A DNA stretch of 64,000 nucleotides, taken from assembly GCF_001421485.1 (NCBI RefSeq), contig NZ_LMKK01000002.1, positions 186,001-250,000 of the forward strand. Direction: 5' to 3'. The position numbers and the translations under genes were made by a program. The notes below the pieces were generated by a model that searched no databases, was not told the DNA's origin, and was given only the letters and a program-made list of their open reading frames with translations. Of the stretch, positions 8,755 through 17,382 are shown one piece after another. Position 1 is the first letter of the stretch. Each line of letters starts with the position of its first letter. This DNA comes from Agreia sp. Leaf210 (lineage in GTDB: Bacteria > Actinomycetota > Actinomycetes > Actinomycetales > Microbacteriaceae).

Positions 8755-10416
8755 TCAGGAGGACGCGCTGGCGGACACCGCGGCGCGGGCCTCCATCGCG
8801 CTGTTCGCCTTGAGAGCGAGTTCGGCGAAGTGCTGCGCCTGCTCGATCGTGTAGAGACGCAGTTCGGCGCGCACGTCCGCGAGCGCGGCGGGCGACATCG
8901 AGAGGCTCGTGGCTCCGAGGCCGACGAGGACGACCGCGAGGAGCGGGTCGGCCGCGGCCTCACCGCAGATCCCGACGGGCTTGCCCAGCGCGGCTCCGGC
9001 CTTGCCGACCTCGCCCACGAGCCGCAGCACAGCGGGATGCCACGGGTCCTGGAACGAGGCGACGCTCCCGAGGAGACGGTCGGCGGCCAGTGTGTACTGC
9101 GTCAGGTCGTTCGTTCCGATCGACGCGAAGTCGGCGTCGACGAGGATGCGATCGGCCAGCAGGGCAGACGACGGCACCTCGATCATGACACCGGCCGTCT
9201 TCAGACCGATCTCTCGCGCGATGCTCGTGAAGTACCGGGTCTCCTCGAGGGTCGACACCATCGGCGCCATCACCCAGACGTCGGCGGTGTTCTCGGCTTC
9301 GGCATTGCGGATGGCGGTGAGCTGGTCGCGCAGGATCTGCTCATTCGCCCGCAGAGCTCGCAGACCACGAAGGCCGAGCGCCGGGTTCTCTTCCGGAGCG
9401 TCGTTCAAGAAGCTGAGCGGCTTGTCGGCTCCCGCGTCCAGCGCGCGGACCACGACCTTCTTGCCCGGGAACGCGGCGAAGAGCGCGGAGTACTGAGACT
9501 GTTGCTCCTCGACGGTCGGCGCCTGCGCCGAGTCGAGGAACAGGAACTCGGTGCGGAACAGGCCGACGCCCTCGGCGCCGAGCTCCACGGCTTCTTCCGC
9601 TCCACCCGCCGATCCGAGGTTCGCCAGCAGAGGGATCTCGGTATCGTCGGCGAGGCGCCCGGGACCCACCGGCGCGTTGGCCAGGGAGGCGCGCTCCTGA
9701 ATGGCCATCTTTGCCGCGAAGCGCTCGTCCTCGTCCGGGTCGACCGTGATGATTCCGGTCGACGCGTCCACGATGACGGTCGTGCCGTTGGCGATGTCGA
9801 GAGCCCCTGCCACACCGACCGCGGCGACGATCGACTTCTCACGAGCGAGGATCGCCGTGTGCGACGTGGGGCCGCCGTCGCTCGTGATCAGACCCAGCAC
9901 CTTGTCGAGATTGAGAAGGGCGGTATCGGCCGGAGCGAGGTCGCGCGCGACGAGAACGAACTGGTGATCGGGGTCCGGCACGCCGGGCGCCTCGACTCCC
10001 TGAAGCTGAGCGACGACGCGCTGAGAGACGTCGTCGAGGTCGGTCGCGCGCTCGCCCATGTAGCCGCCCATGCTCACGAGCAGATCGCGGAAGCTCGCGA
10101 AGGCCTCGAACACCGCGCGCTCGGCGGTCTTGCCCGAGTCGATACGGGCCTTGACATCGTCGCTGAGCGTCGGGTCCTCGGCCATGAACGCCTGGGCCTC
10201 GAGCACGTCTTTGGCGGATCCGCCGGCACGCTCTCCACGAGCCCGGATACCTGCGGCCGTCGCGGCCAGCGCGACCGCGGCGCGCTCCTTCTCGGCATCG
10301 ACGCTCAACGTCGACGGCGCATCCTGCGGCTCGGGCAGCGGAGCCGGCATCTGCAGCACCGTTCCCATCGCCATGCCGCGGCCGATTCCGACTCCCTGGT
10401 ACGTCATGGCGCTCAC
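8755..10416 (-). CDS. ptsI: PTS enzyme I (PEP-protein phosphotransferase)
   Basis: A protein of 553 residues that starts the PTS relay by taking phosphate from PEP and giving it to HPr. The active His is H186 in GGPTSHTAILAR. The C-terminal PEP-binding barrel has the signatures GLFRTEFLF and GTNDLTQY and the late Cys-Gly-Glu motif of the family. The GTG start at 10416 overlaps the HPr stop as GTGA; an ATG three codons later is an alternative. The position inside the mannitol operon implies that mannitol import carries its own general PTS proteins, or that this is the only PTS operon of the cell. Confidence 0.96.
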   Translation of the reverse strand: MSAMTYQGVGIGRGMAMGTVLQMPAPLPEPQDAPSTLSVDAEKERAAVALAATAAGIRARGERAGGSAKDVLEAQAFMAEDPTLSDDVKARIDSGKTAERAVFEAFASFRDLLVSMGGYMGERATDLDDVSQRVVAQLQGVEAPGVPDPDHQFVLVARDLAPADTALLNLDKVLGLITSDGGPTSHTAILAREKSIVAAVGVAGALDIANGTTVIVDASTGIITVDPDEDERFAAKMAIQERASLANAPVGPGRLADDTEIPLLANLGSAGGAEEAVELGAEGVGLFRTEFLFLDSAQAPTVEEQQSQYSALFAAFPGKKVVVRALDAGADKPLSFLNDAPEENPALGLRGLRALRANEQILRDQLTAIRNAEAENTADVWVMAPMVSTLEETRYFTSIAREIGLKTAGVMIEVPSSALLADRILVDADFASIGTNDLTQYTLAADRLLGSVASFQDPWHPAVLRLVGEVGKAGAALGKPVGICGEAAADPLLAVVLVGLGATSLSMSPAALADVRAELRLYTIEQAQHFAELALKANSAMEARAAVSASASS

Positions 10417-10679
10417 GCGGCGTCGTGGTCGGTGGTGAGCAGCGCGGCGAGTTCGTCGAGAACCGCATCGGCGTCGTCGCCCTCGACAGACAGCACAACG
10501 TCGTCGTTGTGGTCGATGCCGAGCGAGATCACGCCGAGGATGCTGGCGGCGTTCACGGACTTGTCGCCCTTGGACAGCTGCACGGGAACTCCGGCCTTGG
10601 CCGCAGCCTGCGTGAAGATCGACGCCGGACGCGCGTGCAGCCCGTGGGTCGAGGCGATGGTGACAGTGCGTTCAGCCAT
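10413..10679 (-). CDS. ptsH: PTS phosphocarrier protein HPr
   Basis: A protein of 88 residues from the ATG at 10679, which has an AAGGAG ribosome binding site 5 bases upstream; a 13-codon upstream extension is not needed. The phosphorylated His is H15 in THGLHARPAS. The regulatory site region KSVNAASILG contains S46, the residue that HPr kinase modifies in Firmicutes; whether it is modified here is unknown. HPr carries phosphate from enzyme I to MtlF and to the PRD and EIIA domains of the divergent regulator. Confidence 0.96.
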   Translation of the reverse strand: MAERTVTIASTHGLHARPASIFTQAAAKAGVPVQLSKGDKSVNAASILGVISLGIDHNDDVVLSVEGDDADAVLDELAALLTTDHDAA

Positions 10680-10714
10680 GATTTCTCCTTGATATTTCGT
10701 GGTTCGGTGGTGGG

Positions 10715-11038
10715 TCACGACGAGCGGGTGCGAAGCGCAGGACTGCTCAGCACGAGGTCGAGCGCCGTGTCTTCTCCGCCCGCGCCGAAGACGGTGTCGG
10801 GCAGGAGGGCACTTGCCGCGCCCTGCGTTTCGGCGAGGATCGAGAGTTCATCGAACTGCGCCGCGAGGTGGGGGCCCACCAGCAGCACGTCGATGTCGTC
10901 GAGGCGTTCCGAGAGCCCTATGGTGCTGGATGCCGACAGGGTCACATCGATGTCACGACCGCGTGCGGCGGCCCGAATGCGATGGGCCAGAAAAGTACTC
11001 GATGCACCGGCACCGCAGACAACCAGAACTCTGTGCAT
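10715..11038 (-). CDS. PTS EIIB-like protein, lactose/cellobiose type
   Basis: A cytoplasmic protein of 107 residues. The N-terminal P-loop-like motif VLVVCGAGASSTF carries the phosphocysteine C8, as in EIIB of the lactose/cellobiose family. No matching EIIA or EIIC gene of that family is in the window, so it is an orphan. It is the first gene of the operon, with an AAGGAGG ribosome binding site, and is divergent from the PRD regulator. It may act in regulation, for example as a phosphate acceptor, or may serve a transporter encoded elsewhere. The family call is strong, the role is inference. Confidence 0.85.
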   Translation of the reverse strand: MHRVLVVCGAGASSTFLAHRIRAAARGRDIDVTLSASSTIGLSERLDDIDVLLVGPHLAAQFDELSILAETQGAASALLPDTVFGAGGEDTALDLVLSSPALRTRSS

Positions 11039-11103
11039 CTCTCGCCTCCTTGCGATCTACGTCCAATACTCTCGGAGAAGTCGCGGCTTCGCGCCCGGTT
11101 GCG

Positions 11104-11123
11104 CCGCAGAAAAGTTTCCGCAG
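11104..11123. promoter_or_regulatory. Candidate operator in the mtl divergent region
   Basis: An imperfect palindrome (arms 11106-11112 and 11115-11121, six of seven pairs, two-base centre) in the 159-base region between the divergent EIIB-like and regulator genes. The position fits a binding site for the mannitol regulator. No clear -35/-10 pair was found for either gene. Confidence 0.3.
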
Positions 11124-11197
11124 GGGAGGAAGCGAGCCCGTGGCAATTAGTCTGGAGGGGCCCGGGATGGTTGACTCAGGTCGGGAGCGACCAGCAC

Positions 11198-13108
11198 ATG
11201 AATGAGAAGTACGAACGGCTTTTGGACTATCTGTCCCAAGCCGACGGCTGGGTGACCGCCGCGGAGCTGGCCGACAAGCTCGGCGTCACGAGCCGAAGCG
11301 TGCGCAGTTACGTCACGGCCGCTAAGAGCGCATCCCACCCGCACGAGACGATCCAGTCGGGCGTGCTCGGGTATCGTGTCGACCGCGACGCCCTGAGTGT
11401 CTTCCGTGCTGAGGGTCGGCCTGCCGAGCCCGAGACGCCCCGCGATCGCATCTACCAGCTCGTGCGTCTGCTCGGCAACGCGCCGGAGGGCCTCGACGCC
11501 CGCAGCATGGCGACTCGTCTCTTCGTCAGCGACTCGACCCTGGAGCAGGACCTGCGCAAGGTCAAGCTGCTCGTCGAGGCAGATGACCTGTCACTGGTGA
11601 GGCGCGACAATCTCGTATCGATCGTGGGCTCGGAGGCGAACCATCGTCGGCTGCTCAGCCGCATGTTCCGCGAGGAGAGCGCGCAGGGATTTCTCGAACT
11701 CGAGCGAGTGCAACGCGAGTTCGAGTCCGAGGACCTGGGCAGCTTCAAGACCGAGTTGATCGAGATGCTCGATGCACACGGGTACTTCGTCAACGAGTAC
11801 GGCGTGAACAACGTGCTTCTGCACCTGATGATCGCTCTCGAGAGGCAGGACCGTGAGCAGCCGGACCTGCCACTCGTTGCGGCCGGCCCGCGCGTAGCAG
11901 AGATCGCCTCGGCGCTCTCGGGTCTCGTCGTGGAGCATTTCGCGGTGTCGCTCAGTGCCCCCGATCTCGACTACCTCGCCGTGCTCCTGACCACCAGGGT
12001 CGTGACGCCCGGACATGACGAGTCGACGAAGCAGGTGGTCGAGAACTACGTCGACGCGGATGTGCTCGCCACCGTGCGCGATATCGTCGCGCTCGTGCAC
12101 CAGGAGTACCTCATCGACCTCGCCGATGAGGAGTTCATGGTGCGGCTCTCGCTCCACGTGCGCAACCTCGTCGCCCGGGCGAACGACAACGCGTACTCGG
12201 TGAATCCCCTGACCCGCTCCATGAAGACGTCCTATCCGATGACCTACGAGCTCTCGGTGTTCATCGCGAGCCAGCTTCAGCGTCGAGCGGGAATCCACAT
12301 CAACGACGACGAGATCGCGTTCATCGCGCTGCACGTCGGTTCCTTCTTGGAACGCAAGCAGCGTCGGGGCGACCGACTGCGCTGTGCAGTGGTCTGCCCC
12401 AACTACTACGACATGCACGAGATGTTGGCCGAGCGCGTCACGAGGGCGCTGGGCGACGAGCTCGACGTCGCGATCGTCATCACCCGCACCGATGTCGATT
12501 GGGCGGAACTCGACGCCGATATCGTGCTCTCCACGATCGCCTCTCGTACTCCGCGCGAGAACGAGGTCGTCATCCAGCCGTTCTTGACCGACGGCGATGT
12601 CGAGAACGTGCGCCGAGCCATCAGCCGCGTGCGCCGCCATGCCCGTCGCATCAAGATCAAAGACGACCTGCTGCTGTACTTCGACGAGGCGCTCTTCTTC
12701 AGGGAACTGCACGTGTCGGGCGAGGTGGAGATGATCGAGACGCTCGGCCGCCGCATGATGGAGCACGGCGTGATCGATCGCTCCTACGTCGACGGGGCCA
12801 TCGAACGCGAACTCATGTCGTCGACCGCGTTCACCGACAGCATCGCGGTGCCCCACGCCATGGCGATGACGGCCAACCGCACCTCGATCGCCATCGTCGT
12901 CAACGACTCGGCGATGGCATGGGGCGAGAACCGAGTGAACGTCATCGCGTTCATCGCCTTCGCCGCCACGGGTCGGACCTCGTTCCAGGAGGTCTTCGAT
13001 CAGTTCGTCGAGGTCTTCTCCGACAGGGAGGACGTGCAGCGCATCATCAAGCGCGCCGTCGACTTCCCGAGCTTCATCGACGAGCTCGTGCACATCATGG
13101 ACAAGTAG
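11198..13108 (+). CDS. mtlR: PRD/EIIB/EIIA transcriptional regulator (MtlR/BglG type)
   Basis: A protein of 636 residues from the ATG at 11198 (GGGAG upstream); a longer open frame overlaps the divergent gene. Domains in order: helix-turn-helix (about 5-60), second HTH (about 80-150), PRD1 (about 180-280, H209 and H247), PRD2 (about 285-390, H320 and H379), EIIB(Gat)-like domain with C400, and EIIA(Mtl)-like domain with H553 in SIAVPHAM. This is the MtlR activator layout. HPr and EIIA/EIIB phosphorylation of these residues would report mannitol supply and PTS flux. Its divergent position makes the mtl operon the obvious target. A DNA activator is more likely than an antiterminator, since no RNA-binding CAT domain is present. 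Confidence 0.9.
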   Translation: MNEKYERLLDYLSQADGWVTAAELADKLGVTSRSVRSYVTAAKSASHPHETIQSGVLGYRVDRDALSVFRAEGRPAEPETPRDRIYQLVRLLGNAPEGLDARSMATRLFVSDSTLEQDLRKVKLLVEADDLSLVRRDNLVSIVGSEANHRRLLSRMFREESAQGFLELERVQREFESEDLGSFKTELIEMLDAHGYFVNEYGVNNVLLHLMIALERQDREQPDLPLVAAGPRVAEIASALSGLVVEHFAVSLSAPDLDYLAVLLTTRVVTPGHDESTKQVVENYVDADVLATVRDIVALVHQEYLIDLADEEFMVRLSLHVRNLVARANDNAYSVNPLTRSMKTSYPMTYELSVFIASQLQRRAGIHINDDEIAFIALHVGSFLERKQRRGDRLRCAVVCPNYYDMHEMLAERVTRALGDELDVAIVITRTDVDWAELDADIVLSTIASRTPRENEVVIQPFLTDGDVENVRRAISRVRRHARRIKIKDDLLLYFDEALFFRELHVSGEVEMIETLGRRMMEHGVIDRSYVDGAIERELMSSTAFTDSIAVPHAMAMTANRTSIAIVVNDSAMAWGENRVNVIAFIAFAATGRTSFQEVFDQFVEVFSDREDVQRIIKRAVDFPSFIDELVHIMDK

Positions 13109-13144
13109 CGGCAGCTACGTCCGAGCCCGTCGAAGGTACACCGT

Positions 13145-13164
13145 TCCCTGAGCCTGTCGAAGGG
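13145..13164 (+). repeat. 20-bp repeat element, left copy
   Basis: A 20-base sequence whose exact reverse complement occurs at 13582-13601, on the other side of the GIY-YIG gene. Each copy can fold as a short stem (TCCCT/AGGGA) with an 11-base loop GAGCCTGTCGA. A degenerate tandem relative starts at 13121. Confidence 0.8.
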
Positions 13165-13179
13165 ACAACGTGCTCCTCA

Positions 13180-13467
13180 TCACTTGGCGGGTCGGCTTCC
13201 GCGGGCAAGCCCCGGCAAATGGCCCCACCTTCCCTCGATCAAAGCCTTCTTCTTCGCTCGGCTCCAACCCTGCACTTGCTTCTCCCGCGCAAAAGCAACG
13301 CTGACTTCGTCTGAATACTCCGAGTGAACCAGCCGCACAGGAAGACGCTTGCGAGTGAAGTTCGCGCCGAGGCCGTTGTTATGTTCCCAGATCCGCTTCT
13401 CCAGATCCCACGTACTGCCAACGTAGTAGGCACCATCGGCGCACTCGAGGATGTAGATGTATGGCAT
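13180..13467 (-). CDS. GIY-YIG nuclease domain protein
   Basis: A protein of 95 residues from the ATG at 13467; the upstream in-frame extension is dropped because it lacks the conserved start. The motif pair is YIYILECADGAYYVGS (YIY for GIY, YVG for YIG), followed by an Arg in EKRIWEHNNG and a Glu in FAREKQVQGW, the usual catalytic set of the single-domain UPF0213/YhbQ group. Such proteins cleave DNA, although cellular roles are often unknown. It is bracketed by an exact 20-bp inverted repeat and lies between the mtl regulator and map, so transfer or movement of the unit is possible. Nuclease activity is inferred from motifs only. Confidence 0.88.
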   Translation of the reverse strand: MPYIYILECADGAYYVGSTWDLEKRIWEHNNGLGANFTRKRLPVRLVHSEYSDEVSVAFAREKQVQGWSRAKKKALIEGRWGHLPGLARGSRPAK

Positions 13468-13581
13468 GCGAGCGAGTCTGGCGCAACTGCGATGGGGCTC
13501 GCAGAAGTTCTCCACAGGCCCCCTGGCTGAGTTCCTGGACGAGAGCGTCATTCAAGCCCCCGAGTGCCCAGGCGACGAACG

Positions 13582-13601
13582 CCCTTCGACAGGCTCAGGG
13601 A
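13582..13601 (-). repeat. 20-bp repeat element, right inverted copy
   Basis: The exact reverse complement of 13145-13164. It lies between the GIY-YIG start and the map stop. An 11-base direct repeat (CGGCAGCTACG) is also seen outside the pair, at 13109-13119 and 13630-13640. Confidence 0.8.
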
Positions 13602-13635
13602 GCGGATCGTTCTACGCTCCCTAGCCGACCGGCAG

Positions 13636-14466
13636 CTACGGGATGGGGACGGGCGTGACTCCGAACGGTGCCAGGCCTGCTGCGCCGCCATCGTGTGCCG
13701 TCGTCACCCAGATGCCGTCGGCGTGCACGGCGACGGAGTGCTCCCAGTGCGCAGCCACGCTGGCATCGTCGGTCGCCACGGTCCAGTCGTCATCTCGCAC
13801 ATAGGTCTCGATCGATCCGAGGGTCACCATCGGCTCGATGGCGACGACCAGGCCGGGCTTGACATCCGGGCCCTTGGCTCGCACCCGGTAGTTGAAGACG
13901 GGAGGGGCCTCGTGCATGCTGCGCCCGATGCCGTGACCGATGTAATCCGTGACGATTCCGAACGTGCCCTGAGCCTCGATGTACTCCTCGATCGCCTCGC
14001 CGACCTCGTTCAGGTGGCGTGCCGTGCTGAGACGAGCGATACCCGCCCACAGCGAGCCCTCCGTCACATCGGAGAGGCGCTGGCGCTCGGCGACGAGTTC
14101 GGGCCGCGACTCGTCGGGGATCACCACGGTGAACGCAGAATCGCCGTTCCAGCCCTCTACCTCTGCACCGTTGTCGATCGACACGATGTCACCCGGCTGC
14201 AGGATGCGATCGCCCGGTATCCCGTGGACCACATCGTCGTTGACCGACGCGCAGATCGTGTGACGGTACCCCGGCACGAGCTTGAAGTTCGACACTCCCC
14301 CGGCCTCGACGATCACACGCTCGGCGATCGTGTCGAGCTCGAGCGTGCTGATGCCCGGGCGGATCGCCGCGCGGACCGCATCGAGCGACGAAGCCGTGAC
14401 CAGGCCCGGACGCACCATGAGCCGAAGCTCTTCGGGCGTCTTGTAGATGTTCTTGCGAAAACTCAT
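13636..14466 (-). CDS. map: Methionine aminopeptidase, type I
   Basis: A protein of 276 residues that removes the initiator Met from new proteins. The five metal ligands are visible in order: Asp in SIDNGAEV, Asp in GWNGDSAF, His in YIGHGIGR, Glu in AIEPMV and Glu in WEHSVAV. The substrate His is in VVHGIPGD. The ATG overlaps the adk stop as ATGA. In most actinobacteria infA and the alpha ribosomal operon follow; here the gene is the end of the ribosomal block. Confidence 0.96.
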   Translation of the reverse strand: MSFRKNIYKTPEELRLMVRPGLVTASSLDAVRAAIRPGISTLELDTIAERVIVEAGGVSNFKLVPGYRHTICASVNDDVVHGIPGDRILQPGDIVSIDNGAEVEGWNGDSAFTVVIPDESRPELVAERQRLSDVTEGSLWAGIARLSTARHLNEVGEAIEEYIEAQGTFGIVTDYIGHGIGRSMHEAPPVFNYRVRAKGPDVKPGLVVAIEPMVTLGSIETYVRDDDWTVATDDASVAAHWEHSVAVHADGIWVTTAHDGGAAGLAPFGVTPVPIP

Positions 14467-15059
14467 CGAGAGGCGAGTGCCGTGACGATGCGCTCGGTGA
14501 CCTCGTCGACCTCGCCCAACGCATCGACGGCGACGACGAGCCCGCGGCCCGCATAGACATCGATCAACGGAGCGGTCTGGTCGGCGTAGACCTCTTGGCG
14601 GTGTCGCAGGACCTCTTCGGTGTCGTCTGCACGACCTTCGACGAGGGCGCGCTTGCGAAGACGCTCCACCACCTCGTCGACATCGGCGACGAGCTGAACG
14701 ACCGCGTCGAGCCGTGCGTGCGCTTTGTCGAGGATGCGGTCGAGCTCATCGACCTGCTCCGTCGTACGAGGGTAGCCGTCGAGCAGGAATCCGCCCTCGA
14801 CATCGGGCTGCAGAAGCCGGTCTCGCACCAGGTCATTGGTCAGCGAGTCGGGAACATACGAGCCCGCCTCGACCAACGCCTGCACCTTCTTGCCCAGTTC
14901 GGTGCCCTCTTTGATGTTGGCTCGGAAGATGTCGCCGGTCGAGATCGCAGGAATACCGTAGATCTGCGCGAGCTTGGCCGCCTGAGTGCCCTTGCCTGCC
15001 CCGGGAGGACCTATGATCAACAGCCGCACGGTTCCCGCGAGCGTGTCGACCGAGGTCAT
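14463..15059 (-). CDS. adk: Adenylate kinase (short form)
   Basis: A protein of 198 residues that interconverts ATP + AMP and 2 ADP. The P-loop [10 protein letters not shown] is near residue 18, and the AMP-binding segments STGDIFR and LLDGYPRT are intact. The region between EVVERLRKR and LRHRQEVY is short, so the zinc-type LID insert is missing, as is usual in actinobacteria. The start overlaps the secY stop by 4 bases and the stop overlaps map, giving a coupled secY-adk-map unit. Confidence 0.97.
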   Translation of the reverse strand: MTSVDTLAGTVRLLIIGPPGAGKGTQAAKLAQIYGIPAISTGDIFRANIKEGTELGKKVQALVEAGSYVPDSLTNDLVRDRLLQPDVEGGFLLDGYPRTTEQVDELDRILDKAHARLDAVVQLVADVDEVVERLRKRALVEGRADDTEEVLRHRQEVYADQTAPLIDVYAGRGLVVAVDALGEVDEVTERIVTALASR

Positions 15060-16378
15060 CGCAGCAGGCCTTCGTAGTGACGTTGCTGCAGCTGCGAGTC
15101 GATCTGCTTGACCGTCTCGAGTCCGACGCCGACCACGATCAGGATCGAAGCTCCACCGAAGGGGAAGTTCGATGTGGCGCCGACCAGGGCGAGCGCCACC
15201 AAGGGAATCAGGGCGATCAGACCCAGGTAGATCGAGCCGGGCAGGGTGACACGGGTCAGCACATAGTCGAGGTACTCGGCGGTGGGACGACCGGCGCGGA
15301 TGCCGGGGATGAAGCCGCCGTACTTCTTCATGTTGTCGGCGACCTCTTCAGGGTTGAAGGTGATCGCAACATAGAAGTAGGTGAATCCGACGATGAGCAG
15401 GAAGTACAGGATCATGTAGAGCGGGTGATCGCCCTTGGTGAGGTAGTTCGTGACCCACGTGACCCAGGGAGCAGGCGACTGGCCGGCCGCCGGCTGGTTG
15501 AACTGGGCGATAAGCGCCGGCAGGTACAACAGCGACGAAGCGAAGATGACCGGCACGACACCCGCCATGTTGACCTTGATCGGGATGTACGTGTTGTTGC
15601 CGCCGTAGGTTCGCCTGCCGACCATGCGTTTGGCGTACTGCACGGGGATGCGCCTCTGCGATTGCTCGACGAAGACGACCGCCGCGACGATCACTAGACC
15701 GACGGCTATCACGAGGAGGAACGTCTCGAAGCCCTTCGCCTGCGCGATGCTCCACAGCGACGTGGGGAACTGAGCGGCGATCGACGTGAAGATGAGCAGC
15801 GACATGCCGTTGCCGATGCCGCGCTCGGTGATGAGCTCGCCCATCCACATGATGAGGCCGGTACCGGCGGTCATGGTGATGACCATCAGCATGATCGCGT
15901 ACCAGGCGTCGTCGGTGATGAGTTGAGTACACTCCGCCACCGTCGTCGTGCCGAAGAGAGCGCCGGAACGAGCGACGGTGATCAGCGTCGTCGATTGCAG
16001 CACAGCCAGTGCGATGGTCAGGTAGCGCGTGTACTGCGTGAGCTTGGACTGTCCGGCCTGACCCTCCTTGTGGAGTGTCTCGAAGTGCGGGATGACCACG
16101 CGGAGCAGCTGGGTGATGATCGATGCCGTGATGTACGGCATGATGCCCAGCGCGAAGATGCTCAATTGCAGGAGTGCGCCACCCGAGAAGAGGTTGACGA
16201 GCTCGTAGAGGCCCGAGGTGTTTTGGTTCGCAGCGAGGCACAACTGCACGTTTCCGAAGTCCACGAATGGAGCGGGGATGAAAGATCCCAGACGGAACAG
16301 CGCGACGATGCCGAGCGTGAACCCGATCTTCCGGCGGAGATCCGGGGTGCGGAAGATCCGCGCGACGGCTCTAAACAA
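15056..16378 (-). CDS. secY: Preprotein translocase channel subunit SecY
   Basis: A membrane protein of 440 residues that forms the Sec channel with SecE and SecG. About ten hydrophobic helices are seen, with the family segments [15 protein letters not shown] and the cytoplasmic loop [15 protein letters not shown]. The start is a TTG at 16378, supported by AGGAGG at 16385-16390 (minus strand); no other start fits. It follows L15 after a 129-base gap that holds a stem-loop terminator candidate, so secY-adk-map may have partly separate expression. Confidence 0.97.
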   Translation of the reverse strand: MFRAVARIFRTPDLRRKIGFTLGIVALFRLGSFIPAPFVDFGNVQLCLAANQNTSGLYELVNLFSGGALLQLSIFALGIMPYITASIITQLLRVVIPHFETLHKEGQAGQSKLTQYTRYLTIALAVLQSTTLITVARSGALFGTTTVAECTQLITDDAWYAIMLMVITMTAGTGLIMWMGELITERGIGNGMSLLIFTSIAAQFPTSLWSIAQAKGFETFLLVIAVGLVIVAAVVFVEQSQRRIPVQYAKRMVGRRTYGGNNTYIPIKVNMAGVVPVIFASSLLYLPALIAQFNQPAAGQSPAPWVTWVTNYLTKGDHPLYMILYFLLIVGFTYFYVAITFNPEEVADNMKKYGGFIPGIRAGRPTAEYLDYVLTRVTLPGSIYLGLIALIPLVALALVGATSNFPFGGASILIVVGVGLETVKQIDSQLQQRHYEGLLR

Positions 16379-16417
16379 AAAATGCCTCCTGCTATTTGGC
16401 GAAAGTGATGGCGAGAA

Positions 16418-16452
16418 AGCCCCCGGCAGACTCAGGGAGTCTATCGGGGGCT
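16418..16452 (-). terminator. Stem-loop between rplO and secY
   Basis: Arms AGCCCCCG / CGGGGGCT (16418-16425 and 16445-16452) plus an inner 5-base pairing (16428-16432 with 16438-16442), followed on the minus strand by a short TTTCTC stretch. It is probably a partial terminator that lets some transcription reach secY. Confidence 0.6.
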
Positions 16453-16507
16453 CTCGTCGAAACCGTAGCGCGTGAGCGAGGTATCACTCACCGCACCGGA
16501 AGGTGCG

Positions 16508-17197
16508 TTACTTTACGGAGCCACCGGCGGCAACGATCTTCTGTTCGGCTGAACCGGAGACCTTGTCGACTGCAACGTTCAGCTTAACCGTAATGTCGCC
16601 CTGTCCGAGAACTTTGACCTTCTCGTTGTTGCGTACGGCACCCTTGGCGACGAGGTCGCTGATGGTGACCTCTCCGCCGGACGGGTAGAGCTCGGCGAGC
16701 TTCTCGAGGTTGACGACCTGGTACTCGACGCGGAACGGGTTCTTGAACCCGCGCAGCTTCGGCGTACGCATGTGCAGAGGCATCTGCCCACCTTCGAACC
16801 CGACGCGCACCTGGTAACGAGCCTTCGTTCCCTTGGTTCCACGACCGGCGGTCTTACCCTTCGATCCCTCACCACGGCCGACGCGCGTGCGCGCCTTCTT
16901 GGCGCCGGGCGCGGGGCGGAGGTGATGGACCTTGAGAACCTGCTCGCGGGGAGCGGCTTCCTCGGTCTTCTCAGCCTTCGGTGCGGCCTTCGCCGTTGCC
17001 TTGGGAGCGGCTGCAGCCGATTCGGCCTTCTCAGCCTTGGGGGCTGCGGCCTTCTTCGGAGCAGCAGCCTTCTCCGCCTTGGGGGCGGCCTCGGACTTCG
17101 CGGCCTTGGGGGCCTTCGCTGCGGTCTCTGCCTTGGGAGCAGCGGCCTTCTTCGGAGCAGCCTTGGCGGCTGTCTCCTTCTTAGCTTCTTCAGCCAT
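16508..17197 (-). CDS. rplO: Ribosomal protein L15 (uL15) with long Ala/Lys tail
   Basis: A protein of 229 residues, compared with about 145-150 for most L15. Residues 85-229 are ordinary L15 ([29 protein letters not shown]). Residues 1-84 are almost only Ala, Lys, Pro and Glu, in repeats of the [14 protein letters not shown] kind, like a histone H1 tail. The ATG at 17197 overlaps the L30 stop (TAATG), so the long form is the natural start; an alternative start near residue 85 is not available. The extension is basic and would be disordered; its role is unknown. Confidence 0.95.
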   Translation of the reverse strand: MAEEAKKETAAKAAPKKAAAPKAETAAKAPKAAKSEAAPKAEKAAAPKKAAAPKAEKAESAAAAPKATAKAAPKAEKTEEAAPREQVLKVHHLRPAPGAKKARTRVGRGEGSKGKTAGRGTKGTKARYQVRVGFEGGQMPLHMRTPKLRGFKNPFRVEYQVVNLEKLAELYPSGGEVTISDLVAKGAVRNNEKVKVLGQGDITVKLNVAVDKVSGSAEQKIVAAGGSVK

Positions 17198-17382
17198 TAG
17201 TCAATCTCCTCAACCTTCACCAGGTGAGCGACGGTGTTGACGTAGCCACGGTTCTGCGAGTTGTCCTCGCGGATCGTGACATCGCCGATGCGCTTGAGTC
17301 CCAGGCTGCGAAGGGTATCGCGCTGGTACTGCTTCTCACTGACTTTGGACTTGATCTGGGTTACCTTGAGGCGCGCGGCCAT
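17197..17382 (-). CDS. rpmD: Ribosomal protein L30 (uL30)
   Basis: A protein of 61 residues, normal for bacterial L30, with the pattern [24 protein letters not shown]. Two ATG codons stand in tandem (17385 and 17382); the first overlaps the S5 stop as ATGA. I used the second, which gives the usual MAARLK start. The stop overlaps the L15 ATG by one base. Confidence 0.95.
   Translation of the reverse strand: MAARLKVTQIKSKVSEKQYQRDTLRSLGLKRIGDVTIREDNSQNRGYVNTVAHLVKVEEID

Noticed and set aside
8692-10692. Plus-strand frame of 666 codons opposite enzyme I and HPr
   Set aside because: Both sense genes have all their active-site motifs. The opposite frame is a GC shadow.
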